Shown here one piece after another: positions 46,178-55,553 of a DNA stretch of 64,000 nt (the first letter of the stretch is position 1; each line of letters begins with the position of its first letter). The stretch spans positions 248,001-312,000 of the forward strand of contig NZ_JANBVS010000008.1 in the NCBI RefSeq assembly GCF_024586915.1, given 5' to 3'. Position numbers and translations under genes: made by a program. The notes beneath the pieces are model-generated. The model searched no databases, was not told where the DNA came from, and saw only the letters and a program-made list of their open reading frames with translations. The DNA comes from Bradyrhizobium sp. SRS-191. GTDB taxonomy: Bacteria > Pseudomonadota > Alphaproteobacteria > Rhizobiales > Xanthobacteraceae.

Positions 46178-46427
46178 CCGTTGGGTTCGCAGTGAGGGAG
46201 CGCGGAATACCTTTTTGGGTACTTTGATGAAGTCGGTTGCCGTCTTCTTACATCCTGATCAGGAAAAACGCATCAAGCCGCAACCACCGAGCAGGTAAAC
46301 TACTGAATTTCCGATCATTTAAGCAAATCTTTCCGACCCGGTGGGAGTTGTCCCCCGCAAACATCGCGACGGCTGGCGCTCCCTCCACGAGAACGGCGCC
46401 GCCCCACATCCGAAAAGAGGATCTTCC

Positions 46428-48110
46428 ATGTCATTCTGGTCAGCCGGAGCGGCGTCGCGTGATGCGATGGCCCAGGTCGAGGCGATCAATCGCTCGCAGG
46501 CCGTGATCGAATTCGGCACCGACGGCACGATCATCACCGCCAACAAGAATTTTCTCGACGCGATGGGCTACTCGCTGGCCGAAATCCAGGGGCGGCATCA
46601 TCAGATGTTCGTGGCGCCCGAGATGCGCGACAGCGCCGATTATCGCGCCTTCTGGAGCGATCTCAGAGCCGGCAAGTTCCGCTCGGGCGAGTACAAGCGT
46701 TTTGGCAAGGGCAACCGCCCGGTCTGGATCCAGGCCAGCTACAATCCCGTGCTCGACGGCGGCAAGGCGGTGAAGATCATCAAATTCGCCTCCGACATCA
46801 CGGCGCAGAAGATGCGCAGCATCGAGGATGCCGGCAAGATCGCTGCCATCGGACGGGCCCAGGCGGTGATCGAGTTCGATCTCGACGGCACCATCATCGA
46901 CGCCAACGACCAGTTCCTCAATGCGATGGGCTACTCGCTGACCGAGATCAAGGGACGGCATCACAGCATGTTCGTGCTGCCGGGCGAGCGTGACAGCGCC
47001 ACCTACAAGGAGTTCTGGGCGAGCCTCAATCGCGGCGAGTTCCGCTCGGGCGAGTTCAAGCGCTGCGGCAAGGACAACAAGGAGGTCTGGATCCTCGCCT
47101 CCTACAACCCGATCCTCGACGACACCGGACGGCCGTTCAAGGTCGTGAAATACGCCTCTGATGTCACGCAGCAGAAGCTGAACGCTGCCGATTTCGCCGG
47201 CCAGATCGCGGCGATCCGCAAGTCCCAGGCGGTGATCGAGTTCGATCTGAGCGGCCGTGTGCTCGACGCCAACGATAATTTCCTCGAGACGCTCGGCTAC
47301 ACGCTCGCCGAGATCAAGGGCCAGCACCACCGCATGTTCATGCCGCAGGGCGCGAGCGACAACGCTGATTATCGCGAGTTCTGGGCCGCGCTGGCGCGCG
47401 GCGAGTTTCAGAGCGGCGAGTACGAGCGTGCCGGCAAAGGCGGCCGGCAGGTCTGGATCCAGGCGACCTACAACCCGATCAAGGATCTCACCGGCAAGCC
47501 GTTCAAGATCGTGAAGTTCGCGACCGACGTCACCTCGCAGGTGATCACCCGCATGAAGGGCGACAAGGTCCGCGGCATGATGGAGCACGTTGCCGCCGGT
47601 GCCGAGCAGCTCAATTCATCGGTGCAGCAGATCGCCGACGCCATGGCCAGGTCGAAGGAGACCGCCACCGCGGCGGTGACGCGCGTCGAGGACGCCGACC
47701 AGCAGGCCAAGCGGCTGTCCTCGGCGGCCGGCGCGATGAGCAGCATCGTCGAACTGATCGGCAGCATCACCGGCCAGATCAACCTGCTCGCGCTCAACGC
47801 GACGATCGAATCCGCGCGTGCCGGTGAAGCCGGGCGCGGCTTTGCGGTGGTCGCCGGCGAGGTGAAGAACCTGGCCAATCAGGCCAAGCAGGCGACCGAT
47901 CGCATCGGCAGCGAAATCGAACATCTCAACGGCATCTCATCCGACGTCGTCGGTGCGCTCGACGCCATCAAGGCCGCGATCCAGAACGTCAGCGAGTACG
48001 TGTCATCGACGGCGCAGGCGGTCGGCGAGCAGAGCACCGTGACCAGCGAAATGTCGTCGAACATGCGCCAGGCGGCGGCCGAGGCCGCCAGCATCGGCAA
48101 GGCGGCGTGA
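46428..48110 (+). CDS. Soluble methyl-accepting chemotaxis protein with three tandem PAS domains
   Basis: A 560-residue cytosolic chemoreceptor. Three near-identical PAS/PAC units of about 122 residues (start about 24, 145 and 267) each contain SQAVIEF or AQAVIEF, a GY-S/T-L-x-EI motif, a HH-x-MF motif and a WI-x-A-x-YNP motif. The C-terminal ~170 residues are the MCP signalling hairpin with INLLALNATIESARAGEAGR and GFAVVAGEVKNLA. There is no membrane segment, HAMP domain or CheR-docking pentapeptide. The start has GAGGA upstream (46428). PAS domains of this type often bind haem or flavin and sense oxygen or redox state. It stands alone. Confidence 0.92.
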   Translation: MSFWSAGAASRDAMAQVEAINRSQAVIEFGTDGTIITANKNFLDAMGYSLAEIQGRHHQMFVAPEMRDSADYRAFWSDLRAGKFRSGEYKRFGKGNRPVWIQASYNPVLDGGKAVKIIKFASDITAQKMRSIEDAGKIAAIGRAQAVIEFDLDGTIIDANDQFLNAMGYSLTEIKGRHHSMFVLPGERDSATYKEFWASLNRGEFRSGEFKRCGKDNKEVWILASYNPILDDTGRPFKVVKYASDVTQQKLNAADFAGQIAAIRKSQAVIEFDLSGRVLDANDNFLETLGYTLAEIKGQHHRMFMPQGASDNADYREFWAALARGEFQSGEYERAGKGGRQVWIQATYNPIKDLTGKPFKIVKFATDVTSQVITRMKGDKVRGMMEHVAAGAEQLNSSVQQIADAMARSKETATAAVTRVEDADQQAKRLSSAAGAMSSIVELIGSITGQINLLALNATIESARAGEAGRGFAVVAGEVKNLANQAKQATDRIGSEIEHLNGISSDVVGALDAIKAAIQNVSEYVSSTAQAVGEQSTVTSEMSSNMRQAAAEAASIGKAA

Positions 48111-48117
48111 GAAGGGA

Positions 48118-48162
48118 AGTGGCGAATAGCGAATGGGCGATGCCGCCTCGCTATTCCCCACT
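48118..48162. repeat. Inverted repeat between convergent genes
   Basis: AGTGGCGAATAGCG (48118-48131) pairs with 48149-48162 (13 of 14 bases). It starts 8 bases past the chemoreceptor stop and ends 31 bases before the end of the NifU-like gene. It may serve as a bidirectional terminator; there is no clear T-run. Confidence 0.45.
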
Positions 48163-48192
48163 CGCTACTCCCTATTCGCTACGCGCCTCCCG

Positions 48193-48762
48193 TCACATCG
48201 GCCGGACTTCGACCACTTCCGGCACGAAGTGCTTCAGCAGGTTCTGGATGCCGTGCTGCAGGGTGGCCGTCGATGACGGGCAGCCGGAGCAGGCGCCCTT
48301 CATGTTGAGATAGACGATGCCGTCCTTGAAGCCGCGGAAGGTGATGTCGCCGCCGTCATTGGCGACCGCGGGGCGGACGCGGCTCTCGATGAGGTCCTTG
48401 ATCATGCCGACCGTCTCGGTGTCCGCCTCGTCGTAGAACTCATCGTCCTCGTCGGCGGATTCGTCGTTGGCGGCACTGCCATCGGCGAGCAGCGGCGCGC
48501 CCGACATGTAGTGCTCCATGATCGCGCCGAGGATGGCCGGCTTGAGGTGCTGCCACTCGCCGTCGGTCTTGGTCACGGTGATGAAGTCGGCGCCGTAGAA
48601 CACGCCGGTGACGCCGTCGACGGCGAACAGCCGCTCGGCGAGGGGCGAACGGGCCGCGGCGTCGCGGCTCGCAAACTCCATCGTTCCGCTCGACAGCACG
48701 ACGCGGCCCGGGATGAACTTCAAGGTGGCGGGATTGGGGGTGGCTTCAGTCTGGATGAACAT
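48193..48762 (-). CDS. NifU-family iron-sulfur scaffold/carrier protein
   Basis: A 189-residue Fe-S carrier. The N-terminal Nfu_N domain (MFIQTEATPNPATLKFIPG, VTGVFYGADFITVTK) is linked by an acidic stretch (NDESADEDDEFYDEADTE) to a C-terminal NifU domain with the cluster-binding pair CSGC (GACSGCPSSTATLQHGIQNL). This is the alphaproteobacterial/mitochondrial NFU1 arrangement. The start at 48762 is supported by CCGGAG upstream. It is not next to nif or suf genes, so it is a housekeeping carrier. Confidence 0.92.
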   Translation of the reverse strand: MFIQTEATPNPATLKFIPGRVVLSSGTMEFASRDAAARSPLAERLFAVDGVTGVFYGADFITVTKTDGEWQHLKPAILGAIMEHYMSGAPLLADGSAANDESADEDDEFYDEADTETVGMIKDLIESRVRPAVANDGGDITFRGFKDGIVYLNMKGACSGCPSSTATLQHGIQNLLKHFVPEVVEVRPM

Positions 48763-48870
48763 GGTTTTCTCCGGCAGCGCCGGTTCAAGGCCGGCCTGTG
48801 GTGTCGTCATAGCAGATGGCGCGGGGGCGCGCACGATCAAGAGGGCGCTCCCCGCGCTGCCTCGCCAACC

Positions 48871-49365
48871 CTATGAAAGTGCGTCGATATCGGCGTCGTC
48901 GAGGTCGCCGGGGACGATCACCAGCGGAATCGGGAAGGCCCCGATCGTCTTGGTGACGTGGGTCACCAGCGGGCCCGGGCCTTCGGGGCCGGAATGGGCC
49001 GCGAGCACCAGCAGAGCGATGTCGCTGTCCTGCTCGATGCTGGCCAGGATCTGCGCGGTCGGCTCGCCCTCGCGAATGAGCCGGTCGGGCGCGGGCGCGC
49101 CGATGGCGGACAGCAATGCGGCCGCCTGATCGAGCGCGGCATTGGCTTCGTCCTGGGCCTCGGCGCGCATGAGATCGGCAACCCCCAGCCATTGCTGGTT
49201 CTGATCCTCGGTCTCGATGACGTGCAGCAACACGATACGGCCGCCGGCCCGCACGGCCCAGCGGCCGGCATAGCGGATCGCGCGGTCCCATTCCTCGCTG
49301 TCGTCGACCACGACCAGGCATTTCGGCGCATGGCCGGTCTGGTAGCTCTGCCGCTGCGCCGCCAT
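48871..49365 (-). CDS. Universal stress protein UspA family
   Basis: A 164-residue single Usp domain (Rossmann-like). CLVVVDDSEEWDRAIRYAGR at the N-terminus, GRIVLLHVIE, and the loop LLVLAAHSGPEGPGP are of the family. The ATP-binding G-2x-G-9x-G(S/T) motif is degenerate, so nucleotide binding is doubtful. The ATG at 49365 is preferred; an in-frame start at 49413 adds 16 residues. It lies between the NifU-like gene and trpS, all on the minus strand with gaps of about 100-140 bases. Confidence 0.86.
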   Translation of the reverse strand: MAAQRQSYQTGHAPKCLVVVDDSEEWDRAIRYAGRWAVRAGGRIVLLHVIETEDQNQQWLGVADLMRAEAQDEANAALDQAAALLSAIGAPAPDRLIREGEPTAQILASIEQDSDIALLVLAAHSGPEGPGPLVTHVTKTIGAFPIPLVIVPGDLDDADIDALS

Positions 49366-49505
49366 CCTCGTTCCCGCCTGCTGCTGCAAGTCGATCCGCC
49401 GTGATGCTGCCACAGCCCGTCTCCGTTGGGGAGAGGGGCCGCGGGTTCCACGCGGGATCGGCGGGCAGCGCAGATCGATGCGCTGCTGCGGTCAGCCGCT
49501 ATGCA

Positions 49506-50558
49506 TCACGCCTTGCGGATGAAGCCGACGATATCCTTGGCGGTCTTCATCGTCTCCGCGGCGATCGCCTGGGCGCGCTCGCCGCCGTCGACCAGCACGG
49601 AGTCGACATAGCCCGGGTCGGCCGTCAGGCGCTTCATCTCGGCGGCGATGGGGCCGAGCTTGGTGACGCACAGCTCGACCAGCGCGTTCTTGAAGCTGGA
49701 GAACTGGCCACCGCCGAAGTCCCTGAGCACGTCCGCCTTGCTGCGATCCGACAGCGCCGCATAGATGCCGACGAGGTTGTCGGCCTCGGGACGCGTATCC
49801 AGCCCCTTCTCCTCGCTCGGCAGCGGCTCCGGATCGGTCTTCGCCTTGCGGACCTTCTGCGCGATGGTGTCGGCATCGTCGGTCAGGTTGATGCGCGAAT
49901 AGTCCGACGCATCCGACTTCGACATCTTCTTGGTGCCGTCGCGCAGCGACATCACGCGCGTCGCGGGGCCGGTGATGAACGGTTCGGGCAACGGAAAGAA
50001 CAGGCCGTCGCCGAAACCCTGGGCCCGGATCGAGTCGCCGAAATCATTGTTGAACTTCTGCGCGATGTCGCGCGAGAGCTCGAGATGCTGCTTCTGGTCC
50101 TCGCCGACCGGAACATGGGTGGCGCGGTACAGCAGGATGTCCGCCGCCATCAGCACCGGATAATCGTACAGACCGACCGACGCATTCTCGCGGTCCTTGC
50201 CGGCCTTCTCCTTGAACTGCGTCATGCGGTTCAGCCAGCCGATGCGCGCCACGCAGTTGAAGATCCAGGCGAGCTCGGCATGGCCGGAGACCTGGCTCTG
50301 ATTGAACACGATGTGCTTCTTCGGGTCGATGCCGGCGGCGATGAAGGCCGCGGTCACCTCGCGCGTGTTGCGCGCGAGCTCGGCCGGGCCGCCCCAGACG
50401 TCGATCGGCATCGTGATCGCGTGCATGTCGACGACGCAATAGATGCAGTTGTGCGTCTCCTGCATCTTCACGAAGTTGACGATCGCGCCGAGATAGTTGC
50501 CGAGATGCAGGTTGCCGGTCGGCTGGACGCCCGAGAAAACCCGTTCCACGAAGGCCAT
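49506..50558 (-). CDS. trpS: Tryptophan-tRNA ligase
   Basis: A class I aminoacyl-tRNA synthetase, 350 residues. The HIGH-like motif is in SGVQPTGNLHLGNYLGAI (about residues 9-26) and KMSKS is in GTKKMSKSDASDY. PVLMAADILLYRATHVPVGE and DQKQHLELSRDIA are TrpRS hallmarks. The start at MAFVERVFSG (50558) is standard. It follows murJ by 49 bases on the same strand. Confidence 0.97.
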   Translation of the reverse strand: MAFVERVFSGVQPTGNLHLGNYLGAIVNFVKMQETHNCIYCVVDMHAITMPIDVWGGPAELARNTREVTAAFIAAGIDPKKHIVFNQSQVSGHAELAWIFNCVARIGWLNRMTQFKEKAGKDRENASVGLYDYPVLMAADILLYRATHVPVGEDQKQHLELSRDIAQKFNNDFGDSIRAQGFGDGLFFPLPEPFITGPATRVMSLRDGTKKMSKSDASDYSRINLTDDADTIAQKVRKAKTDPEPLPSEEKGLDTRPEADNLVGIYAALSDRSKADVLRDFGGGQFSSFKNALVELCVTKLGPIAAEMKRLTADPGYVDSVLVDGGERAQAIAAETMKTAKDIVGFIRKA

Positions 50559-50607
50559 GGTCACTGTTCCGGATGGTGGATTTGGAGCGTCGTTTGGCAC
50601 GAGCGCC

Positions 50608-52164
50608 TTAAAGGTGCAAGTCGCGGGCTGGCTTTTGCCGGAAGGCCCGGGCGGCTTCCTTCCAATCGACGACGCCGAGAGCCAGCAGAAGCGCGGCGTA
50701 AAAGAGGATGGCGCCGCCGATCAGGGCCGCGAGAACGAGCGCGGCGCCGAGATGGCCGCCTGATGGCTCGCTGACACGCGCTGCGACCATCCAGAGAACC
50801 CCGCCCATCGCCGCGGCTGCCAGCGCGATGCGCGGCAGCCGGCGCCGCGCATCGGGCGAGATGGCGAATCCGAAGCTCGCGGTGCCGCGACGGATCAGCA
50901 CCGCCGCATTGGCCCAGGCGCCGAGCGCCAGACCCGCAGCGATGCCGGCGGCGCCGAACGGTTGCGCGAGCAGGAACGCCAGCGCGATCGCCGCACCGCA
51001 TCCGATCAGCGTCGCGCGCAGCGGCGTCTGCGTATCCTCGCGCGCGAAGAAGGCAGGCTGCAGCGCCTTGGTCAGCACCTGAGCCGGCAATGCGGCCGCG
51101 AGCCAGGTCAGCACCCGCGCCGTCGCCGCGGCATCGCCGGGGGTGAAGGCGCCGTGTTCGAACAGCAAACGAACGACCGGCTCGTTCAGGATGATCAGGC
51201 CGAGCGTCGCGGGCAGCGCCAGCCCGATCGTCAGCTCGAGACCACGCGACTGCACCTCGGACAGCGCCTCCTGATCACCTGACTGCAATGCGCGGCTCAG
51301 CTCGGGCACGAGCACGGTGCCCATCGCGACGCCGACGAGGCCGAGCGGCAGCTCGATCAGCCGGTTGGCGAAATACAGCCATGACACGGCTGACGGCGTG
51401 GTGGACGCGACGATCGCTCCGCCGACCGCGAGCAATTGCGGACCAGCGCTGGCGACCATGCCGGGCAGCGCCTTGGTGAAGAAGCGGCGCATCTCGGCGT
51501 CGGTCGAGACACGGATCGGCCAGGCGATGCGAAGGTGCTTTCCACCTTGCGCCAGCATGGCGAGCTGCAGCAGTCCGGCGATGCCGATCGTGGCGGCGAG
51601 CAGCAGTGCGGCGGACGACGGATCCGGATGTTGCATCAGCAGCACGATCGTGGTTGCGATCAGCGCGACGTTGAACAGCAGCGGTGCGAAAGCCGCGAGC
51701 GCGAAGCGTCCCTGCGCCGTCGACAGCGCGAGCAGCACGGTCGAGGGCCCGGCAAAGGCGAGATAAGGCAGCATCAGCCGGGCATCATTGACGGCGAGGG
51801 TGAGCGTCTCTTCACCGGCGAAGCCGGGCGCAAGCACGGTGATGATCCATGGCATCAGCAGCGCCAGCACGATCGTTGCCACGAACAGCCCGGCGCTGAC
51901 GGTGCCGAGCACGCGGCCGGCAAAAGCTGCAGCACGCGTGCTGCCCGCCTGCCGGGATATCCGCAGCCAGGCCGGCACGAGCGCCGCGTTGAGCGCGCCT
52001 TCCGTCAGCAGCCGCCTGATGACGTTGACGAGCTGGAATGCCGCGAGGAATGCATCCGCGACCGGCCCCGCGCCGAGCAGCGCGGCGATCAGCGCGTCCC
52101 TGCCGAAGCCGAGCAGGCGCGAGCTGAGTGTTCCTGACAACACGGTCACGAATGATCGGATCAT
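50608..52164 (-). CDS. murJ: Lipid II flippase MurJ
   Basis: A MOP-superfamily integral membrane protein of 518 residues that flips lipid II to the periplasm for peptidoglycan synthesis. Fourteen or so hydrophobic segments. N-terminal SGTLSSRLLGFGRDALIAAL, DAFLAAFQLVNVIRRLLTEG and EGALNAALVPAW are conserved MurJ elements, and later TKALQPAFFAREDTQTPLRA. The ATG at 52164 is the natural start; the longer frame upstream is antisense to the next gene. murJ-trpS order is common in rhizobia. Confidence 0.95.
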   Translation of the reverse strand: MIRSFVTVLSGTLSSRLLGFGRDALIAALLGAGPVADAFLAAFQLVNVIRRLLTEGALNAALVPAWLRISRQAGSTRAAAFAGRVLGTVSAGLFVATIVLALLMPWIITVLAPGFAGEETLTLAVNDARLMLPYLAFAGPSTVLLALSTAQGRFALAAFAPLLFNVALIATTIVLLMQHPDPSSAALLLAATIGIAGLLQLAMLAQGGKHLRIAWPIRVSTDAEMRRFFTKALPGMVASAGPQLLAVGGAIVASTTPSAVSWLYFANRLIELPLGLVGVAMGTVLVPELSRALQSGDQEALSEVQSRGLELTIGLALPATLGLIILNEPVVRLLFEHGAFTPGDAAATARVLTWLAAALPAQVLTKALQPAFFAREDTQTPLRATLIGCGAAIALAFLLAQPFGAAGIAAGLALGAWANAAVLIRRGTASFGFAISPDARRRLPRIALAAAAMGGVLWMVAARVSEPSGGHLGAALVLAALIGGAILFYAALLLALGVVDWKEAARAFRQKPARDLHL

Positions 52165-52233
52165 GAGGCTTCTATAGCAGCGCCGCTTGTGATAGGCCGC
52201 AGCGTTTGCAAACGCCGTAAACGGGGCCAGTGG

Positions 52234-53235
52234 ATGACTGACGCGAAATACGATGTTCTCGGGATCGGCAACGCGATTTTCGACGTGCTGGTGCAGGCCG
52301 ATGAGGCTTTCCTCACCAAGCACGGCATGACCAAGGGCGGCATGGCGCTGATCGACGAGGCGCGTGCGGCGGCCATCTATGCGGATATGGGTCCGGCGAC
52401 GGAAATGTCGGGTGGCTCGGGCGCCAATACCATCGTCGGTCTCGCCAGCCTCGGCGCGCGTGCTGCTTATGTGGGCAAGGTCAAGGGCGACCAGATCGGC
52501 AAGATGTACACGCACGACATCCGCGCCGCCGGCGTCGCGTTCGACACGGCGCCCGCCGCCGACGGTCCGGCCACCGGCTGCTCCTACATCATCGTCACGC
52601 CGGACGGCGAGCGCACCATGAATACCTATCTCGGTGCCGCGCAAAACCTGACCACGGCCGACATCGATCCCGCGCAGATTGCGGCCGCGCGGATCGTCTA
52701 TCTTGAGGGCTATTTGTGGGATCCCAAGGACGCCAAGGACGCGTTCGTCAAGGCCGCGACGATCGCCCATGATGCGGGACGCGAGGTCGCACTGACCTTG
52801 TCGGATGCGTTCTGCGTCGATCGCTATCGCGAGGAGTTCCTCGACCTGATGCGCGGCGGCACCGTCGATCTCGTCTTCGCCAACGAGGCTGAGCTGCATT
52901 CATTGTACCAGACCTCAGACTTCGACGGCGCGCTCAAGCAGCTGCGCGAGGACGCCACGCTGGGGATCGTCACCCGCAGCGACAAGGGCTGCGTCGTGGT
53001 GTCGAATGACGGCGTCATCGCGGTGCCGGCGCATCCGATCGAGACGCTGGTGGACACGACCGGCGCCGGCGACCTGTTCGCCGCGGGCTTCCTGTTCGGC
53101 CTCGTGCGCAAGACCGGCTACGAGATCGCCGGCAAGCTCGGCGGCCTGGCTGCGGCCGAGGTGATCCAGCACATCGGCGCGAGGCCGCAGGTGTCGCTGA
53201 AGGAGCTGGCCGCGCAGACCGGGTTGAAGGTTTAA
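52234..53235 (+). CDS. PfkB-family carbohydrate/adenosine kinase
   Basis: A ribokinase-superfamily kinase of 333 residues. The N-terminal GIGNAIFDVLVQADEAFLTK and GGSGANTIVGLASLGARAAY bind substrate. The signature ATP/anion motif DTTGAGDLFAAGFLFG carries the catalytic Asp near residue 280. Overall it is most like the bacterial adenosine kinase branch, which phosphorylates adenosine to AMP, but ribokinase-type substrates cannot be excluded. The start is at 52234. It is divergent from murJ. Confidence 0.88.
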   Translation: MTDAKYDVLGIGNAIFDVLVQADEAFLTKHGMTKGGMALIDEARAAAIYADMGPATEMSGGSGANTIVGLASLGARAAYVGKVKGDQIGKMYTHDIRAAGVAFDTAPAADGPATGCSYIIVTPDGERTMNTYLGAAQNLTTADIDPAQIAAARIVYLEGYLWDPKDAKDAFVKAATIAHDAGREVALTLSDAFCVDRYREEFLDLMRGGTVDLVFANEAELHSLYQTSDFDGALKQLREDATLGIVTRSDKGCVVVSNDGVIAVPAHPIETLVDTTGAGDLFAAGFLFGLVRKTGYEIAGKLGGLAAAEVIQHIGARPQVSLKELAAQTGLKV

Positions 53236-53269
53236 CTGATAGAAGGGGCACTGAGGCGGCTAGCTCGGT

Positions 53270-53425
53270 GCCTCTTAACCTCGCCCCGCTTGCGGGGAGA
53301 GGTCGGATCGCATCGCCAGATGCGATCCGGGTGAGGGGGTACAGGTCTTACCACGAATACCACTCGTGCGTCTGCCCCTCACCCCAACCCTCTCCCCGTG
53401 AAGGACGGGGAGAGGGAGCGCACCT
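53270..53425. repeat. Dispersed palindromic repeat, copy C
   Basis: A close relative of 5648-5824, lying between convergent genes. The first hairpin is GGATCGCATC (53305-53314), loop GCCA, GATGCGATCC (53319-53328). The second, CCCTCTCCCCGT (53388-53399) with ACGGGGAGAGGG (53405-53416), is perfect. Compared with copy A, the first stem has a T-A pair changed to C-G on both arms, a compensatory change. Confidence 0.78.
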
Positions 53426-53535
53426 GTCGTGCTGCGGGGTCTGTCGTACGCCAACCAAGAAGCTGATTAGTTTGGTCGACGAGCGCACGAAGGCGCGTGA
53501 CCGTCTCGGTCGCCCGCCCCCGCGCGCTCAGCGGA

Positions 53536-54726
53536 TCACGCCGCCTTCTTGCCCGCCGCATCCAGCCCGGCATAGACCCCGCGCTCGAAGCCCGCGAACG
53601 TCTCCAGGCACAGCCGGTCGGCGAACGGCAGGAGCTGCATCAGGATCACTCCGGTGACGTCGCGTGCCGGATCGATCCAGTAGTAGGTGTTGGCGAGGCC
53701 GGCCCAGGCGAGGCTGCCGGCGCTGCGGCCTTCCGGAGTCTGCGCCGTCGTGATCATGAAGCTGAGGCCCCATTTCTTCACGATGTCCGGATAAAGGTCG
53801 ACGTCGTTGGTCACGCCGGGGACGGCCGCGGCCATCTTCGTCATCTCGAGCTCGCCGATGTGGTTGTCGCGCATCGCCGCGACCGTTTCGGGCTTCAGCA
53901 CCTGGTTGCCATTGCCGCGGCCGTTGTTGAGGATCATCCGGGTGAAGCGGATGTAGTCGCCGGCCGTGCCGTACAGGCCGCCGCCGCCCATGTGGAATTC
54001 CGGCTCCTGCTCGATCTCGAACGGGATCGGCGCGAGGCTGCCGTCCTCGCCGCGCGCATGCATGCCGACCAGGCGGGCGCGCTGCGAGGCGCCGAGCTTG
54101 AAGCCGGTGTCGTCCATGCCGAGCGGCGCGAACAGATTGTCGCGCAAGTAAGTGTCGAGCTTCTGGCCGCTCGCGGCTTCCACCGCCTTGCCGACGAAGT
54201 CGATGTTGATGCCGTATTCCCAGCGCGTGCCGGGATCGGAGGCCAGCGGCATCTTCAGCGCGTCGTTCTTGCAGGTGATGATCCCGGGCGTGCCGGCCTT
54301 CTGCACATAGGCCGCCATGTCGCCGTTCCACATGTCGTAGCAGAAGCCGGCAGTGTGGGTCATCAGGTGCCGCAAGGTGATCGCGGTCTTGGCGGGGCGC
54401 AGGATCGGTTCGCCCTGGCCGTCGAAGCCGTCGAGCACCCGGGGGGCGGCGAGATCCGGCAGCAATGTGCCGATCGGCGCATCCAGCGACAGCATGCCCT
54501 GCTCGACCAGTTGCATGCCGGCGGCGCAGGTGATCGCCTTGGTCATCGAGGCGATCCAGAACACGCTGTCGGCGGTCATCGGATCGTCGCGGCCGAGGTC
54601 GCGCTTCCCGAAGGCGCCCTCATAGATCACCCCGTTGCCATCAGCTGCGACCGCGACGACGCCAGGGATGTCCCGCGCTTCCGCCTTCTGCCGCAGCACG
54701 CTATCGATGTCGGTCTTGTTCTGCAT
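53536..54726 (-). CDS. Beta-lactamase-family serine hydrolase (class C-like/esterase)
   Basis: A 396-residue penicillin-binding-protein-fold hydrolase. The nucleophile motif is ASMTKAIT (Ser-x-x-Lys, about residue 60) and the second motif Tyr-x-Asn is YGIN. RHLMTHTAGF and DNLFAPLGMDDTGFKL are typical of EstB-like carboxylesterases. There is no signal peptide, so it is probably a cytosolic esterase rather than a penicillinase. The start at 54726 has the strong ribosome site GGAGGAGACC just upstream. Confidence 0.9.
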   Translation of the reverse strand: MQNKTDIDSVLRQKAEARDIPGVVAVAADGNGVIYEGAFGKRDLGRDDPMTADSVFWIASMTKAITCAAGMQLVEQGMLSLDAPIGTLLPDLAAPRVLDGFDGQGEPILRPAKTAITLRHLMTHTAGFCYDMWNGDMAAYVQKAGTPGIITCKNDALKMPLASDPGTRWEYGINIDFVGKAVEAASGQKLDTYLRDNLFAPLGMDDTGFKLGASQRARLVGMHARGEDGSLAPIPFEIEQEPEFHMGGGGLYGTAGDYIRFTRMILNNGRGNGNQVLKPETVAAMRDNHIGELEMTKMAAAVPGVTNDVDLYPDIVKKWGLSFMITTAQTPEGRSAGSLAWAGLANTYYWIDPARDVTGVILMQLLPFADRLCLETFAGFERGVYAGLDAAGKKAA

Positions 54727-55068
54727 GGTCTCCTCCGTCCCGCTCTTGTTCGGCGGTACGGGATTGTTCCCCGCCGCGATCCGGGCGGCAAGAACCCCTG
54801 CCGACGCAGCCGGTCGCGATCTCGTGATGATGCGGCGCGAACGAAGATGAGGCGGGAGAGCCGGGGCGAGAACGCCACAGCGCTTCAAATTCCTCAGAGA
54901 ATCATGATTAGTTCCATCGAGCCGCGAGCCCGTCACATGGGCGCCATGTTCCCACCACGGGCCTCGGACTGTTGTGAGTTGCAACCATTTTTGCATTAAA
55001 GGGTTCAACAACCGGCTTTTTCTGGCCGGCGAGATGGCTTTGGCGGCAACGTCCGCCTTGGGGGCGAT
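54727..55068. other. Divergent intergenic region, 342 bases
   Basis: It must hold promoters for the serine hydrolase (minus) and the small protein (plus). I see AT-richer sequence around 54970-55020 but no clear -35/-10 pair, repeat or RNA gene. Confidence 0.4.
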
Positions 55069-55389
55069 ATGATTTCGAAATGGAGCGAGTGGAAGCGGTA
55101 TCCCCGCCCGGGTCGCGGTGACAATATCGAGGCACCGATCACGCCGGGGATCTACGAAGTGCGCGTGGCCGCGACCGGGGCGCTGTATTCGTTCGGCGCG
55201 GTCGACAATGTGGCGCAGGCGCTGGCGCTGCTGCCCGTGGGGCAGAAGTCATGGTTCGGGCGCCGCGATCCGGCCGCGTTGCCGGACCTCGAATACCGGA
55301 CCTGCGCGACCTCGACCAAGGCCGACGCCAAGGCTGCCGCCGAACGGATGATCGGCCGTCGCGAGACCTATATGAGCGGCGCGGCCTGA
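55069..55389 (+). CDS. Small conserved-looking protein of unknown function
   Basis: A 106-residue protein not recognised as a named family. It starts SKWSEWKRYPRPGRGDNIEA. A GIYEVRVAATGALYSFGAV strand pair and a helix from DAKAAAERMIGRRET follow. It has no signal peptide or membrane segment. A compact fold like GIY-YIG-related or small nucleic-acid-binding domains is thinkable from the GIYEVR start, but the catalytic pattern of GIY-YIG is not complete. It stands alone between divergent and same-strand genes. Confidence 0.6.
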   Translation: MISKWSEWKRYPRPGRGDNIEAPITPGIYEVRVAATGALYSFGAVDNVAQALALLPVGQKSWFGRRDPAALPDLEYRTCATSTKADAKAAAERMIGRRETYMSGAA

Positions 55390-55553
55390 GGCCGCACCGA
55401 TCGGGTCCGGACCGCGGGCGCCGCATTTGGTGCCGTCAAGGCACGAATGGATTGGTCGAATGTACCGTTCGGGAGGCGCACACGCGGTGCGCCCGTGACG
55501 GGCCGCGGCTATAGTCGCGCGCGACAGATCGACCGTTTCGAGGAGACGCCCCG

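Noticed and set aside
46479..47550. The 363/366-base periodic repeat as a possible mobile or CRISPR-like array
   Set aside because: The period is a protein domain (PAS) in a continuous frame; no short repeats or spacers.
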